DNA of 8,523 nt from contig CAZLLV010000202.1 in assembly GCA_964560325.1 (NCBI GenBank), forward strand, positions 1 through 8,523. Direction: 5' to 3'. Shown here in pieces: positions 1 through 5,586 of this stretch; within the stretch, counting starts at the first letter, position 1; every line of letters begins with the position of its first letter. The DNA comes from CAZLLV01 sp964560325 (lineage in GTDB: Bacteria; Acidobacteriota; Thermoanaerobaculia; Multivoradales; DATKCC01). The position numbers and the translations under genes are program-made. The notes beneath the pieces are model-generated. The model saw only the letters and a program-made list of their open reading frames with translations, was not told the DNA's origin and did not search any database.

Positions 1-1
1 A

Positions 2-916
2 GCCGCCGAGACGCCGCGGTCGCTCGGCCCCTGGGCGCTTCACACCGACCTCGATCCCGAGGCGCACGAAGACCTGCTGCGCTTCCTCGGCCGGATCGCC
101 GCGCAGGTGCCCGGCGCCTACCGCGAGCGGTACGGTTTCGACGGTGAGGACGGCGCGGACGGTTCGGACGGTGCGGACGGGGCTGAGATGGCCGGCGGCG
201 TCGGCTCCGAAGCCGTCGTGCTGTTCGCCCGCGAGGCCGACTACCGCGCCTTCGCCGAGGGGGACGCCGCGCTCTCCGGGCTGGAGGAGGGCGGCTTCGC
301 CGGGTTCGGCGTCGCGGCCCTCTACGCCGAGGGGCGGAGCCGCGGCGAGCTGGCGGCGCTCCTCGTCCACGAGCTCGCGCACCTCGAGAACGCGCGCCGC
401 CTCGGGCCGGACACGCCGCCGTGGCTGGAGGAGGGGCTGGCGAACGACCTCGGCTACGCCCGCATCGGCCCCGGTGGCGTGCTCGACCCGACCGGGCTCG
501 GCGGCGGCGAGGAGATCCGGGGACGGTCGCGCGGCGGCGACCCGATCGCGCGGGACGGCGCCGTGGTCGAGATCACCGTCTCGACCGACGGCGCCCACGC
601 CGCGCTCGACCGGCTGACCGCGGGGCTCCGGCAGCGCGAGCTCCTCTCCCTGGAGACCCTGACGTCGCTCGGCTGGAGCGAGATCACCGATCCCGCCCTG
701 CGCGACCTCGCCTACGCCGAGAGCGCCTTCTTCGTCCGCTTCCTCCTCGACCCGCGCGCCGGGCGCCGCGGTGCCCGGGCGGACGGCTTCCGGCGCTTCC
801 TCGCGGCGATCGCCGCGGGCGGGCCGACCGGCCCCGAAGACCTTCGCGCCGCTCTGGGCGAGGAGTGGTCGTCGCTCGAGTCGGCGTACCACCGCTGGCT
901 CGTGCTCGCCGACTGA
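2..916 (+). CDS. Putative zinc metallopeptidase-like protein, gluzincin type (5' truncated by window edge)
   Basis: The frame is open from base 2 to the TGA at 914-916, so the true start lies upstream of the window; the in-frame GTG at 107 falls inside conserved-looking sequence and is unlikely to be the start. The visible part is 304 residues. Counting from base 2, an HELAH motif (HExxH) begins at residue 123 (base 368) and is followed 16 residues later by WLEEGLAN, whose Glu would be the third zinc ligand. This arrangement is typical of peptidase MA-like and DUF1570-like proteins. The N-terminal text (GPWALHTDLDPEAHEDLL, then EAVVLFAREADYRAF) also fits that group. The C-terminal helices (YAESAFFVRFLL, then WSSLESAYHRWL) fit the helical end of such domains. 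A five-unit DGX repeat interrupts the domain near residues 47-61. Whether it is exported cannot be judged without the N-terminus. Activity is inferred from the motif only. The sigma-factor gene starts 57 bp downstream. Confidence 0.72.
   Translation, partial: AAETPRSLGPWALHTDLDPEAHEDLLRFLGRIAAQVPGAYRERYGFDGEDGADGSDGADGAEMAGGVGSEAVVLFAREADYRAFAEGDAALSGLEEGGFAGFGVAALYAEGRSRGELAALLVHELAHLENARRLGPDTPPWLEEGLANDLGYARIGPGGVLDPTGLGGGEEIRGRSRGGDPIARDGAVVEITVSTDGAHAALDRLTAGLRQRELLSLETLTSLGWSEITDPALRDLAYAESAFFVRFLLDPRAGRRGARADGFRRFLAAIAAGGPTGPEDLRAALGEEWSSLESAYHRWLVLAD
140..184 (+). repeat. Five 9-bp tandem units encoding (Asp-Gly-X)5
   Basis: Five consecutive in-frame units of the form GAC-GGn-NNN encode DGE-DGA-DGS-DGA-DGA inside the metallopeptidase-like gene. 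They lie in what should be a loop between the first helix region and the strand EAVVLF. The acidic, glycine-rich composition suggests a flexible surface loop or possibly a calcium-binding stretch. It probably grew by slipped-strand duplication. Confidence 0.85.
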
Positions 917-949
917 CCCCCCGCTCCGTGCAACGGTCCCGGCCCCCGG

Positions 950-961
950 CCGGTATACCGG
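950..961. promoter_or_regulatory. 12-bp perfect palindrome upstream of the sigma operon
   Basis: CCGGTATACCGG reads the same on both strands and ends 12 bp before the ATG of the sigma-factor gene. It contains a GGTATA core in a very GC-rich 57-bp spacer and follows a CAAC 17 bp upstream. It could be an operator or part of an ECF-type promoter that autoregulates the operon, but no consensus was matched with certainty. Confidence 0.3.
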
Positions 962-973
962 GGTGAGAGCGAG

Positions 974-1630
974 ATGACGGAGACCGGGGATTCATCGATG
1001 CGAAACGGCGGCGCGGCGGTGCTGGGGATCCGGACCGCGGCCTCCGCTCCGGCCCTTTCGACCGGCCGCGCGGACCGCGCCGCCGACGGGGTCGCGGCCG
1101 CCGAGCGCTTCGACGAGATCGTCCGGCGCCACGAGCGGACGGTGCTGGCGCTCGCCCGCCGGCTGCTCGGACGCCTCGAGGATGCGGAGGACGCAGCCCA
1201 GGAGTCGTTCCTGCGGCTCTACCGCGCCCTCGACCGGCTCGATCCCGAGCGCCCGGTGCTGCCCTACCTCTACCGGACGACGGTCAACGTATGCCGCGAT
1301 CTCCAGGCTCGCGGCCGCGGCCGCCGCCTGCGGGACCTATCGCTCGACGAGGTCGCGCCGGGAGACGAGCCCGAGGCGGGCGGTGCGGACCCGGCCGAGG
1401 CGGCGCGGCTCGCCGAGGAGCGGCGGATCGCCGCCGCGGCGCTCCGCGCGCTTCCCGAGAGGCAGCGCACGGCGCTCGTGCTGCGCGACCTCCACGGGCT
1501 CTCGACCGGCGAGGTGGCGGAGGTGCTCGGCGTCGCCGAGGTGACGGTGCGAACGCAGATCAGCCGGGCGCGCCTGAAGGTCAAGGAGTTCCGGGACCGC
1601 CTGCTCGGAGCCGAGGAGAGAGGATCATGA
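974..1630 (+). CDS. ECF-type RNA polymerase sigma factor (sigma-70 family)
   Basis: This 218-residue protein has the two-domain plan of extracytoplasmic-function sigma factors. Region 2 spans about residues 46-112, with FDEIVRRHERTVLALARRLL, the DAEDAAQESFLRLYRAL core-binding and -10 recognition helices, and YLYRTTVNVCRDL. Region 4 spans about 152-207, with ALRALPERQRTALVLRDLHG and the helix-turn-helix STGEVAEVLGVAEVTVRTQISRAR. The roughly 45-residue N-terminal extension is Ala/Gly/Arg-rich and longer than usual. An in-frame ATG at 998, preceded by a GGGGA, would give a protein eight residues shorter and is a reasonable alternative start. The TGA stop overlaps the anti-sigma ATG by 4 bp (ATGA), which implies translational coupling. 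The sigma factor is expected to be held inactive by that neighbour. Its regulon is not visible apart from possible autoregulation of this operon. Confidence 0.93.
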   Translation: MTETGDSSMRNGGAAVLGIRTAASAPALSTGRADRAADGVAAAERFDEIVRRHERTVLALARRLLGRLEDAEDAAQESFLRLYRALDRLDPERPVLPYLYRTTVNVCRDLQARGRGRRLRDLSLDEVAPGDEPEAGGADPAEAARLAEERRIAAAALRALPERQRTALVLRDLHGLSTGEVAEVLGVAEVTVRTQISRARLKVKEFRDRLLGAEERGS

Positions 1631-2460
1631 ATCACGCCCCGCAGCAGTGCATCGATGCCGTGGCCGGAAGCTCCGCCGCCGACACCCCCGAAGGGCGGCG
1701 GGAGGAGCTCGCGCTCCTCGCCGGCGGCGACCTGCCGCCCGAGGAGGCGGCCCGGCTGGAGGAGCACGCCGCAGGCTGCCCGGCCTGTCGGGCGACGCTC
1801 GCCGGCCTGCGGGAGAGCCTGGCCGGCCTCTCGCTCCTGGCGGCCGAGGACCTCGGCCCGGAGCGGCCGGCCGAGCGGGCGGCGCTCGAGCGGTTGAGGG
1901 CCGGGGTGCTCGCGGGGGCGGCGCGGATCGATCGCGAGCGGCAGGCCGGCCCGCGGAGCGACCGGCGCGCGGGCGGCGCTCCTCAGCGCTGGGCCCTCGC
2001 CGCCGTCCTGCTGGTGGCGCTCGTCGGTGCCGCGCTCTGGATGCGCTCGGGTTCTGTCCCCGGGTCTTCGGGAGCGCCGCCCGAGCGGGTCGCGGAGCGT
2101 CCGGCGCCGGCTTCCGCGCGGCCGGCCGAGCCGCCGGCCTCCGAGCCCCAGTCCGTCCCCGACGCGGCCGGGCCGTCCGGACCAGCCGGACCAGCCGGAC
2201 CAGCCGAGCCCGCCGGGCCATCCGGGCCATCCGGGCCAGCCGATCGAGCCGCGCCATCCGATCGACTGGGGCCGCCCGATCGGCTCGCCGGCTCGGCCGT
2301 CGTGCCGGAGGCCGAGCCGGCCGCCCCCGCGGCGACTTTCGCGGAGGACCGGCCGGCCGCGCCGCGGATCACCATCCGGATCGTCTCCGACGATCCCGAC
2401 ATCGTCTTTTACTGGCTCGTCGAGCCCGAGGAGAACCGAGATGAAACCGTATCGAGCTGA
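1627..2460 (+). CDS. Membrane anti-sigma factor with zinc-finger domain and collagen-like external linker
   Basis: A 277-residue protein starting at the ATG that overlaps the sigma stop; the GAGGAGAGAGG just upstream is a strong ribosome-binding site. Residues 25-65 form an anti-sigma helical domain with H47-x3-C51-x2-C54, the zinc-binding signature of ZAS/zf-HC2 anti-sigma factors. One membrane span follows at about 121-139 (RWALAAVLLVALVGAALWM), so the N-terminus is cytoplasmic and the rest periplasmic. The outer part is Pro/Ala-rich and contains eight Gly-Pro-X triplets at 182-205. It ends with a hydrophobic-charged block, ITIRIVSDDPDIVFYWL at about 248-264, that looks like a short beta-strand docking motif. 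The 3' end overlaps the next gene by 20 bp. The expected role is to sequester the ECF sigma until an envelope signal arrives. The start was chosen because the frame upstream lies entirely within the sigma gene. Confidence 0.9.
   Translation: MNHAPQQCIDAVAGSSAADTPEGRREELALLAGGDLPPEEAARLEEHAAGCPACRATLAGLRESLAGLSLLAAEDLGPERPAERAALERLRAGVLAGAARIDRERQAGPRSDRRAGGAPQRWALAAVLLVALVGAALWMRSGSVPGSSGAPPERVAERPAPASARPAEPPASEPQSVPDAAGPSGPAGPAGPAEPAGPSGPSGPADRAAPSDRLGPPDRLAGSAVVPEAEPAAPAATFAEDRPAAPRITIRIVSDDPDIVFYWLVEPEENRDETVSS
2170..2241 (+). repeat. Eight 9-bp tandem units encoding a collagen-like (Gly-Pro-X)8 segment
   Basis: The units fall in two homogenised blocks: GGACCAGCC-type units encoding GPA, then GGGCCATCC-type units encoding GPS, separated by a diverged EPA unit. 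The near-identity inside each block points to recent slipped-strand or unequal expansion rather than ancient selection. The segment lies in the periplasmic part of the anti-sigma factor. Confidence 0.88.
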
Positions 2461-3220
2461 ATCGCAACCGTCGTTCCGGATCGCCGCGCTGGCGGCGCTC
2501 CTCTTCACCCTGCCGCTCGCGGCACCGCTCAGCGCGCAGGACGCGGCGGAGGTACCGAGCGCGCCGCGGGTCGAGCAGGAGATCGTCGAGATCGAGCACG
2601 CCGACCCGGCGAAGCTCGCCAACGTGTTGAACGTCTTCCCCGTCCACGTCCAGGCGCACCCGGAGCTCGGCCTCCTGACTCTGAAGGGCAACCGCGCCGA
2701 CCTCGACGCGGCGGTCGCCGCAGCCCGGCGGCTCGACGTGCCGCGCGAGCGGAGCCCCAGCGTCGAGGTGGTGGCGCACGTGCTCCGGGCCTCGCGCACC
2801 GGCGGCACCGGTGGCAGCGGCGGTGAGGTGCCGGCGGCGCTCGCCGACGTGGCCGGGCAGCTCCGCGACCTCTTCGGCTTCCGCGACGTGGGGCTGCTCG
2901 ACAGTCTGGTGGTACGCGCCGCCGACCGGGCAGCCGGGCAGGTCGTCGGCTTCTTCGCGGGCGGCGCCGGCGGCTCACCGATCGGCTACCGCTTCGGCTT
3001 CAACCGGCTCGGCCTGCTGACCGAGTCGTCCTCCGACGGCGAGCGCAGCGTGCGCCTCGACGGATTGATTTTCGAGACCGACGGCCCCGGCGGCGACGTG
3101 CGGCTGGTCACCGACCTCGAGGTTCGCGAGGGGCAGCAGGCGGTGGTCGGCAAGGCGTCGAGCGGGCGCGAGGTCGAGGAGAGCCTGATCGTGGTGGTGG
3201 AGGTCCGGGTCGTCGACTAG
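2441..3220 (+). CDS. Exported protein with secretin N-domain-like (NolW-like) module
   Basis: A 259-residue protein starting at an ATG inside the end of the anti-sigma gene (20-bp overlap), with GAGGAG seven bases upstream. A signal peptide is clear: positively charged start, hydrophobic core at about 13-29, and an Ala-x-Ala-like site near residues 30-34 (LSAQDA). Residues about 46-101 (IVEIEHADPAKLANVL, then LLTLKGNRADLDAAVAAARRLDVP) match the pattern of the secretin short N-terminal domain: a strand, a helix with HADPxxLA, a strand ending in a Leu-rich 'LTLKG', a helix and 'LDVP'. Residues 108-259 form a second all-beta-looking part with VEVVAHVLRAS, VRLDGLIFETD and a terminal LIVVVEVRVVD. 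A Gly-rich loop (120-128) breaks it. The protein is far too short to be a whole secretin. Operon position suggests a periplasmic or outer-membrane partner, sensor or effector of the sigma/anti-sigma pair. The function is not established. Confidence 0.85.
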   Translation: MKPYRAESQPSFRIAALAALLFTLPLAAPLSAQDAAEVPSAPRVEQEIVEIEHADPAKLANVLNVFPVHVQAHPELGLLTLKGNRADLDAAVAAARRLDVPRERSPSVEVVAHVLRASRTGGTGGSGGEVPAALADVAGQLRDLFGFRDVGLLDSLVVRAADRAAGQVVGFFAGGAGGSPIGYRFGFNRLGLLTESSSDGERSVRLDGLIFETDGPGGDVRLVTDLEVREGQQAVVGKASSGREVEESLIVVVEVRVVD

Positions 3221-4503
3221 CCGGAGAGCTCGCGCACCGCAACCGCCAGGCGGTCCGCCTCTTCCTTCGTGTTGTACATCACGAACCCCGCGCGCAAGAC
3301 GCCCCCCCGGCCGGCGAGCCCGAGCAGCTCGACCGGCCGGGTGGCGTAGAAGTCGCCGTCCCAGACGCAGATCCCGCGCGCGCCGAGCGCCCGCGCCGCC
3401 TCGGAGGCCGTCGTGCCGTCGAGGGTGATCGAAACCGTCGGCGCCCGTAGCGCGGGCGAGAAGTCCGGCCCCTGCACGGTCACGCCGGGGACCTCCCGCA
3501 CCCGCTCGAAGTAGTGGCGTGCCACCGAGCGCTCGTGGGCCGAGATGCCCTCCATCGCCGAGACGACTCGCGCGCGCAGGCCGTCGCCCTCTCCCCAGCT
3601 CGCGATGTACTCGACCGCCGCCGCCACGCCGGCGAGGGCGGCGTGGTTCGGCGTGCCGGTCTCGATCCGCTCGGGCGCCCGGGCGGGTGCGGTGCTCAGG
3701 CGGTCGACCGGTAGCTCCTCGAGCAGGCCGGGGCGGGTGTAGAGCACGCCGATGTGCGGGCCGTAGAACTTGTAGGCCGAGCAGAGCAGGAAGTCGGGGT
3801 CGAGAGCCGCGACGTCCTGCGGAAAGTGGGGCACGTGGTGGACGGCGTCGACCAGCAGGAGCGAGCCGGCGGCGCGCGTGAGCTCGCGCACGGCCGCGAC
3901 GTCGTTCACCGTACCGAAGGCGTTCGAGGCGGCGCCCACGGCCACCAGCCGGGTCCGGTCGCCGATCTTGTGCGCCAGGTCGTCGAGATCGAGGACGGCC
4001 CCGGGCCGGACCGCCACCTCCCGCACCGTGACGCCCGCCTCGGCCAGCGTCTGCCAGGGTGCGCGGTTCGCCTCGTGCTCGAGCGCCGTCACCACCACCT
4101 CGTCGCCCGGCCCCCACATCCGGCCGAAGGCGCGGGCGAGCGCGAAGGCGAGGGTGGTCGAGCTCTGGCCGAAGGAGATCGACCGCCACCCCTCCCGGCC
4201 GTCCGGACCCTCCGGGCTCGGCGCGCCGAGCAGCGCGGCGATCGCTTGGCGGGCCCGGAGCACGGTCTCGTCGCTCTCGCGCGAGGTGGCGAAGTGGCCG
4301 TGGGTGTTGGCGTTCGAGGTCCGGTAGTAGTGGGAGATCGCCTCGATCACGGCCTCCGGCACGTGGGTGCCGGCCGGGCCGTCGAGGAACGTCATCGGCG
4401 TCCGGCCGTCGTCCCGGCCGTGGTCCCAACCGTGGTCGAGGGTGCGGGAGAGCGCCGGGAAGTCCCCGCGGGCGCGCAGGCAGTCGTCTTCGGTGAATGG
4501 CAT
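3217..4503 (-). CDS. Class V PLP-dependent aminotransferase, cysteine-desulfurase-like subfamily
   Basis: The 428-residue product has the fold-type I PLP enzyme landmarks in order: FLDGPAGTHVPEAVIEAI near 39-56, the phosphate-loop text FGQSSTTLAFALARAF at 111-126, H143 in ALEHEANRAPW (ring stacking), D219 in LLLVDAVHHVPH (pyridine nitrogen), and K245 in SAYKFYGPHIGVLY (Schiff-base lysine). The C-terminal GVLRAGFVMYNTKEEADRL also fits. It most resembles the SufS-related 'cysteine desulfurase-like' group (VC1184-type). The usual cysteine-bearing loop is replaced by CVWDGDFYATRP, so true sulfur transfer is uncertain, and another lyase or epimerase activity is possible. The ATG at 4503 was chosen because the open frame upstream enters a mobile element; its ribosome-binding site is poor. 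The stop codon overlaps that of the convergent gene. The gene follows the metal-transporter genes on the same strand. Confidence 0.9.
   Translation of the reverse strand: MPFTEDDCLRARGDFPALSRTLDHGWDHGRDDGRTPMTFLDGPAGTHVPEAVIEAISHYYRTSNANTHGHFATSRESDETVLRARQAIAALLGAPSPEGPDGREGWRSISFGQSSTTLAFALARAFGRMWGPGDEVVVTALEHEANRAPWQTLAEAGVTVREVAVRPGAVLDLDDLAHKIGDRTRLVAVGAASNAFGTVNDVAAVRELTRAAGSLLLVDAVHHVPHFPQDVAALDPDFLLCSAYKFYGPHIGVLYTRPGLLEELPVDRLSTAPARAPERIETGTPNHAALAGVAAAVEYIASWGEGDGLRARVVSAMEGISAHERSVARHYFERVREVPGVTVQGPDFSPALRAPTVSITLDGTTASEAARALGARGICVWDGDFYATRPVELLGLAGRGGVLRAGFVMYNTKEEADRLAVAVRELSG
4402..4437 (-). repeat. Three 12-bp tandem units encoding DHGW-DHGR-DDGR
   Basis: On the + strand the units are CCGGCCGTCGTC, CCGGCCGTGGTC and CCAACCGTGGTC; neighbouring units differ by one and two bases. 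They add twelve residues (23-34) to the N-terminus of the aminotransferase, just before the conserved FLDGPAGTHVP. An in-frame slipped-strand expansion is the simplest explanation. Confidence 0.85.
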
Positions 4504-4541
4504 CGGGCGGGGATGGTACCCGACGTCTGCCGTTCCGGTCA

Positions 4542-4703
4542 GAGCCTGTGAACAAATCTCCGCCCGTCGCGAGGGCGTCATCCGGGCGCCTCTCGCACGG
4601 CGCGGCGATGAAGGCGTAGCGGGGCCTACATCGAGGAGCCGTAACGCCGCGAGGGGCGATTCGGGGGCGCTCGTAGCAGGGTCGGAGATTGTTTCACAGG
4701 CTC
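4542..4703. mobile_element. MITE-like non-autonomous element with terminal inverted repeats
   Basis: The left end at 4541-4564 and the reverse complement of 4681-4704 agree at 21 of 24 positions (AGAGCCTGTGAA, then ATCTCCG). The first ten element bases, GAGCCTGTGA, are identical at both ends. TCA flanks the inverted repeats directly at 4539-4541 and 4704-4706, an apparent 3-bp target duplication. The interior (about 115 bp) has no credible reading frame. It shows imperfect internal symmetry, including CGATG near 4606 mirrored near 4630, and the small hairpin GTAG-CGGGGC-CTAC at 4616-4629, so the whole unit may fold as one long imperfect hairpin. It carries no transposase and would need one from elsewhere in the genome. 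The right-flank TCA is also the permease stop codon read on the - strand. The transposase family was not identified. Confidence 0.75.
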
Positions 4704-5582
4704 TCAGCCCGGAGGGGGCTCGGGCGCGCGGGCCCGGCCGCGGCCGAAGGCGCGCTGCGCCACGTCGGCGAGGATCAGCAGCGCGGCGCCCAGCAGCACG
4801 ATCGCCGGGCCGGCCGGCAGGTCGTAGGCGTAGGAGAGGGCGAGCCCGCCCTGGGTCATCACCAGTCCGACCCCGATCGACACCGCCACCGTGCCGGAGA
4901 ACGTGTGGGCGAAGCGCAGGGCGACGACCGGCGGGATGGTCAGGAGCGCGATCACCAGGACGATGCCCACGAGCTGGAGGAGGAAGACGACCGACAGCGC
5001 GGTCGCGAGCATCAGGACCGTGCGGGCCGCGCCCACCGGCACGCCCTGCACGGCCGCGAACTCCTCGTCGAACGCGACGGCGACGCTCTCCTTGTAGTAG
5101 ACGGCGTAGAGCGCCACCACGACGGCGGTGAGCGCCGCGGTGAGGAGCACGTCGGAGCCCTGGACGGTCAGGATGTTGCCGAACAGGTACGCCATCAGGT
5201 TCGGCGCGTAGCCGGGGATCGCGTAGATGAAGACCACGCCGATCGCCATCCCGACCGACCAGAGGATGCCGATCCGCGCGTCGTGCGACTTGCCGCCGCC
5301 GTTCGCCTTGCCTCCGAGCGACCCGGCCGGGTTGGCGAGGGCGAGGGCGGAGATCACCGCCGCGCCGACCGCCCCGAGCCGCGGGTCGACCCCCAGGTAG
5401 TAGCAGAAGCCGAGGCCGCCGAAGGCGGCGTGCGCCACGCCGCCGGCCAGGAAGACCAGCCGCTTGACGACCACGAAGGTGCCGACGACGCCGCACAAGA
5501 CGCTCGCGAGCAGCCCCGCGAGGACGGCGTTGCGGACGAACTCGTAGCCGAGCAGCTCGAGCGGCCCGATCGGGTCGGCCAC
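4704..5582 (-). CDS. znuB: Metal ABC transporter permease, ABC-3 family (ZnuB/MntB-like)
   Basis: This 292-residue hydrophobic protein has about seven to nine membrane spans (for example 15-39, 70-84, 104-121, 145-163, 187-203, 206-222, 231-247, 258-273). Family landmarks are visible: FLAGGVAHAAFGGLGF at 44-59 (equivalent to the conserved DaxxHaxxPG region), FDEEFAAVQGVPV at 171-183, VGIVLVIALLTIPPVVAL at 205-222, and DLPAGPAIVLLGAAL near the end. It should form the membrane channel of a zinc, manganese or iron importer with the ATPase encoded just upstream. The start is GTG at 5582, with GGAGGG seven bases before it inside the end of the ATPase gene; the gap between the two genes is 4 bp, so they are coupled. 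A Gly/Lys loop (GGKANGGGKSHD, 90-101) interrupts a span boundary. The TGA stop coincides with the flank of the inserted element. Zinc specificity is inferred, so the symbol is family-level. Confidence 0.9.
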   Translation of the reverse strand: MADPIGPLELLGYEFVRNAVLAGLLASVLCGVVGTFVVVKRLVFLAGGVAHAAFGGLGFCYYLGVDPRLGAVGAAVISALALANPAGSLGGKANGGGKSHDARIGILWSVGMAIGVVFIYAIPGYAPNLMAYLFGNILTVQGSDVLLTAALTAVVVALYAVYYKESVAVAFDEEFAAVQGVPVGAARTVLMLATALSVVFLLQLVGIVLVIALLTIPPVVALRFAHTFSGTVAVSIGVGLVMTQGGLALSYAYDLPAGPAIVLLGAALLILADVAQRAFGRGRARAPEPPPG

Positions 5583-5586
5583 GCCG

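Noticed and set aside
2170..2241. Evidence for a separate bacterial collagen protein or a CRISPR-like array
   Set aside because: The repeats are 9-bp codon triplets in frame within the anti-sigma factor, with no spacers and too few units for a collagen domain protein.
1270..2808. A 512-codon - strand frame with WPGWPG-like repeats
   Set aside because: It is antisense to the sigma, anti-sigma and exported-protein genes. The repeats are the complement of the GPX tract, and no family features are present.
4541..4704. The inverted repeats as an intrinsic terminator
   Set aside because: The arms are about 115 bp apart and no T-run follows. The terminal repeats plus direct flanks fit a transposable element better.
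3217..5496. A continuous - strand reading frame that seems to fuse a long Arg/Gly-rich N-terminal part to the aminotransferase
   Set aside because: The upstream half is an out-of-frame shadow of the permease gene and passes through the MITE-like element. The aminotransferase has its own ATG at 4503.
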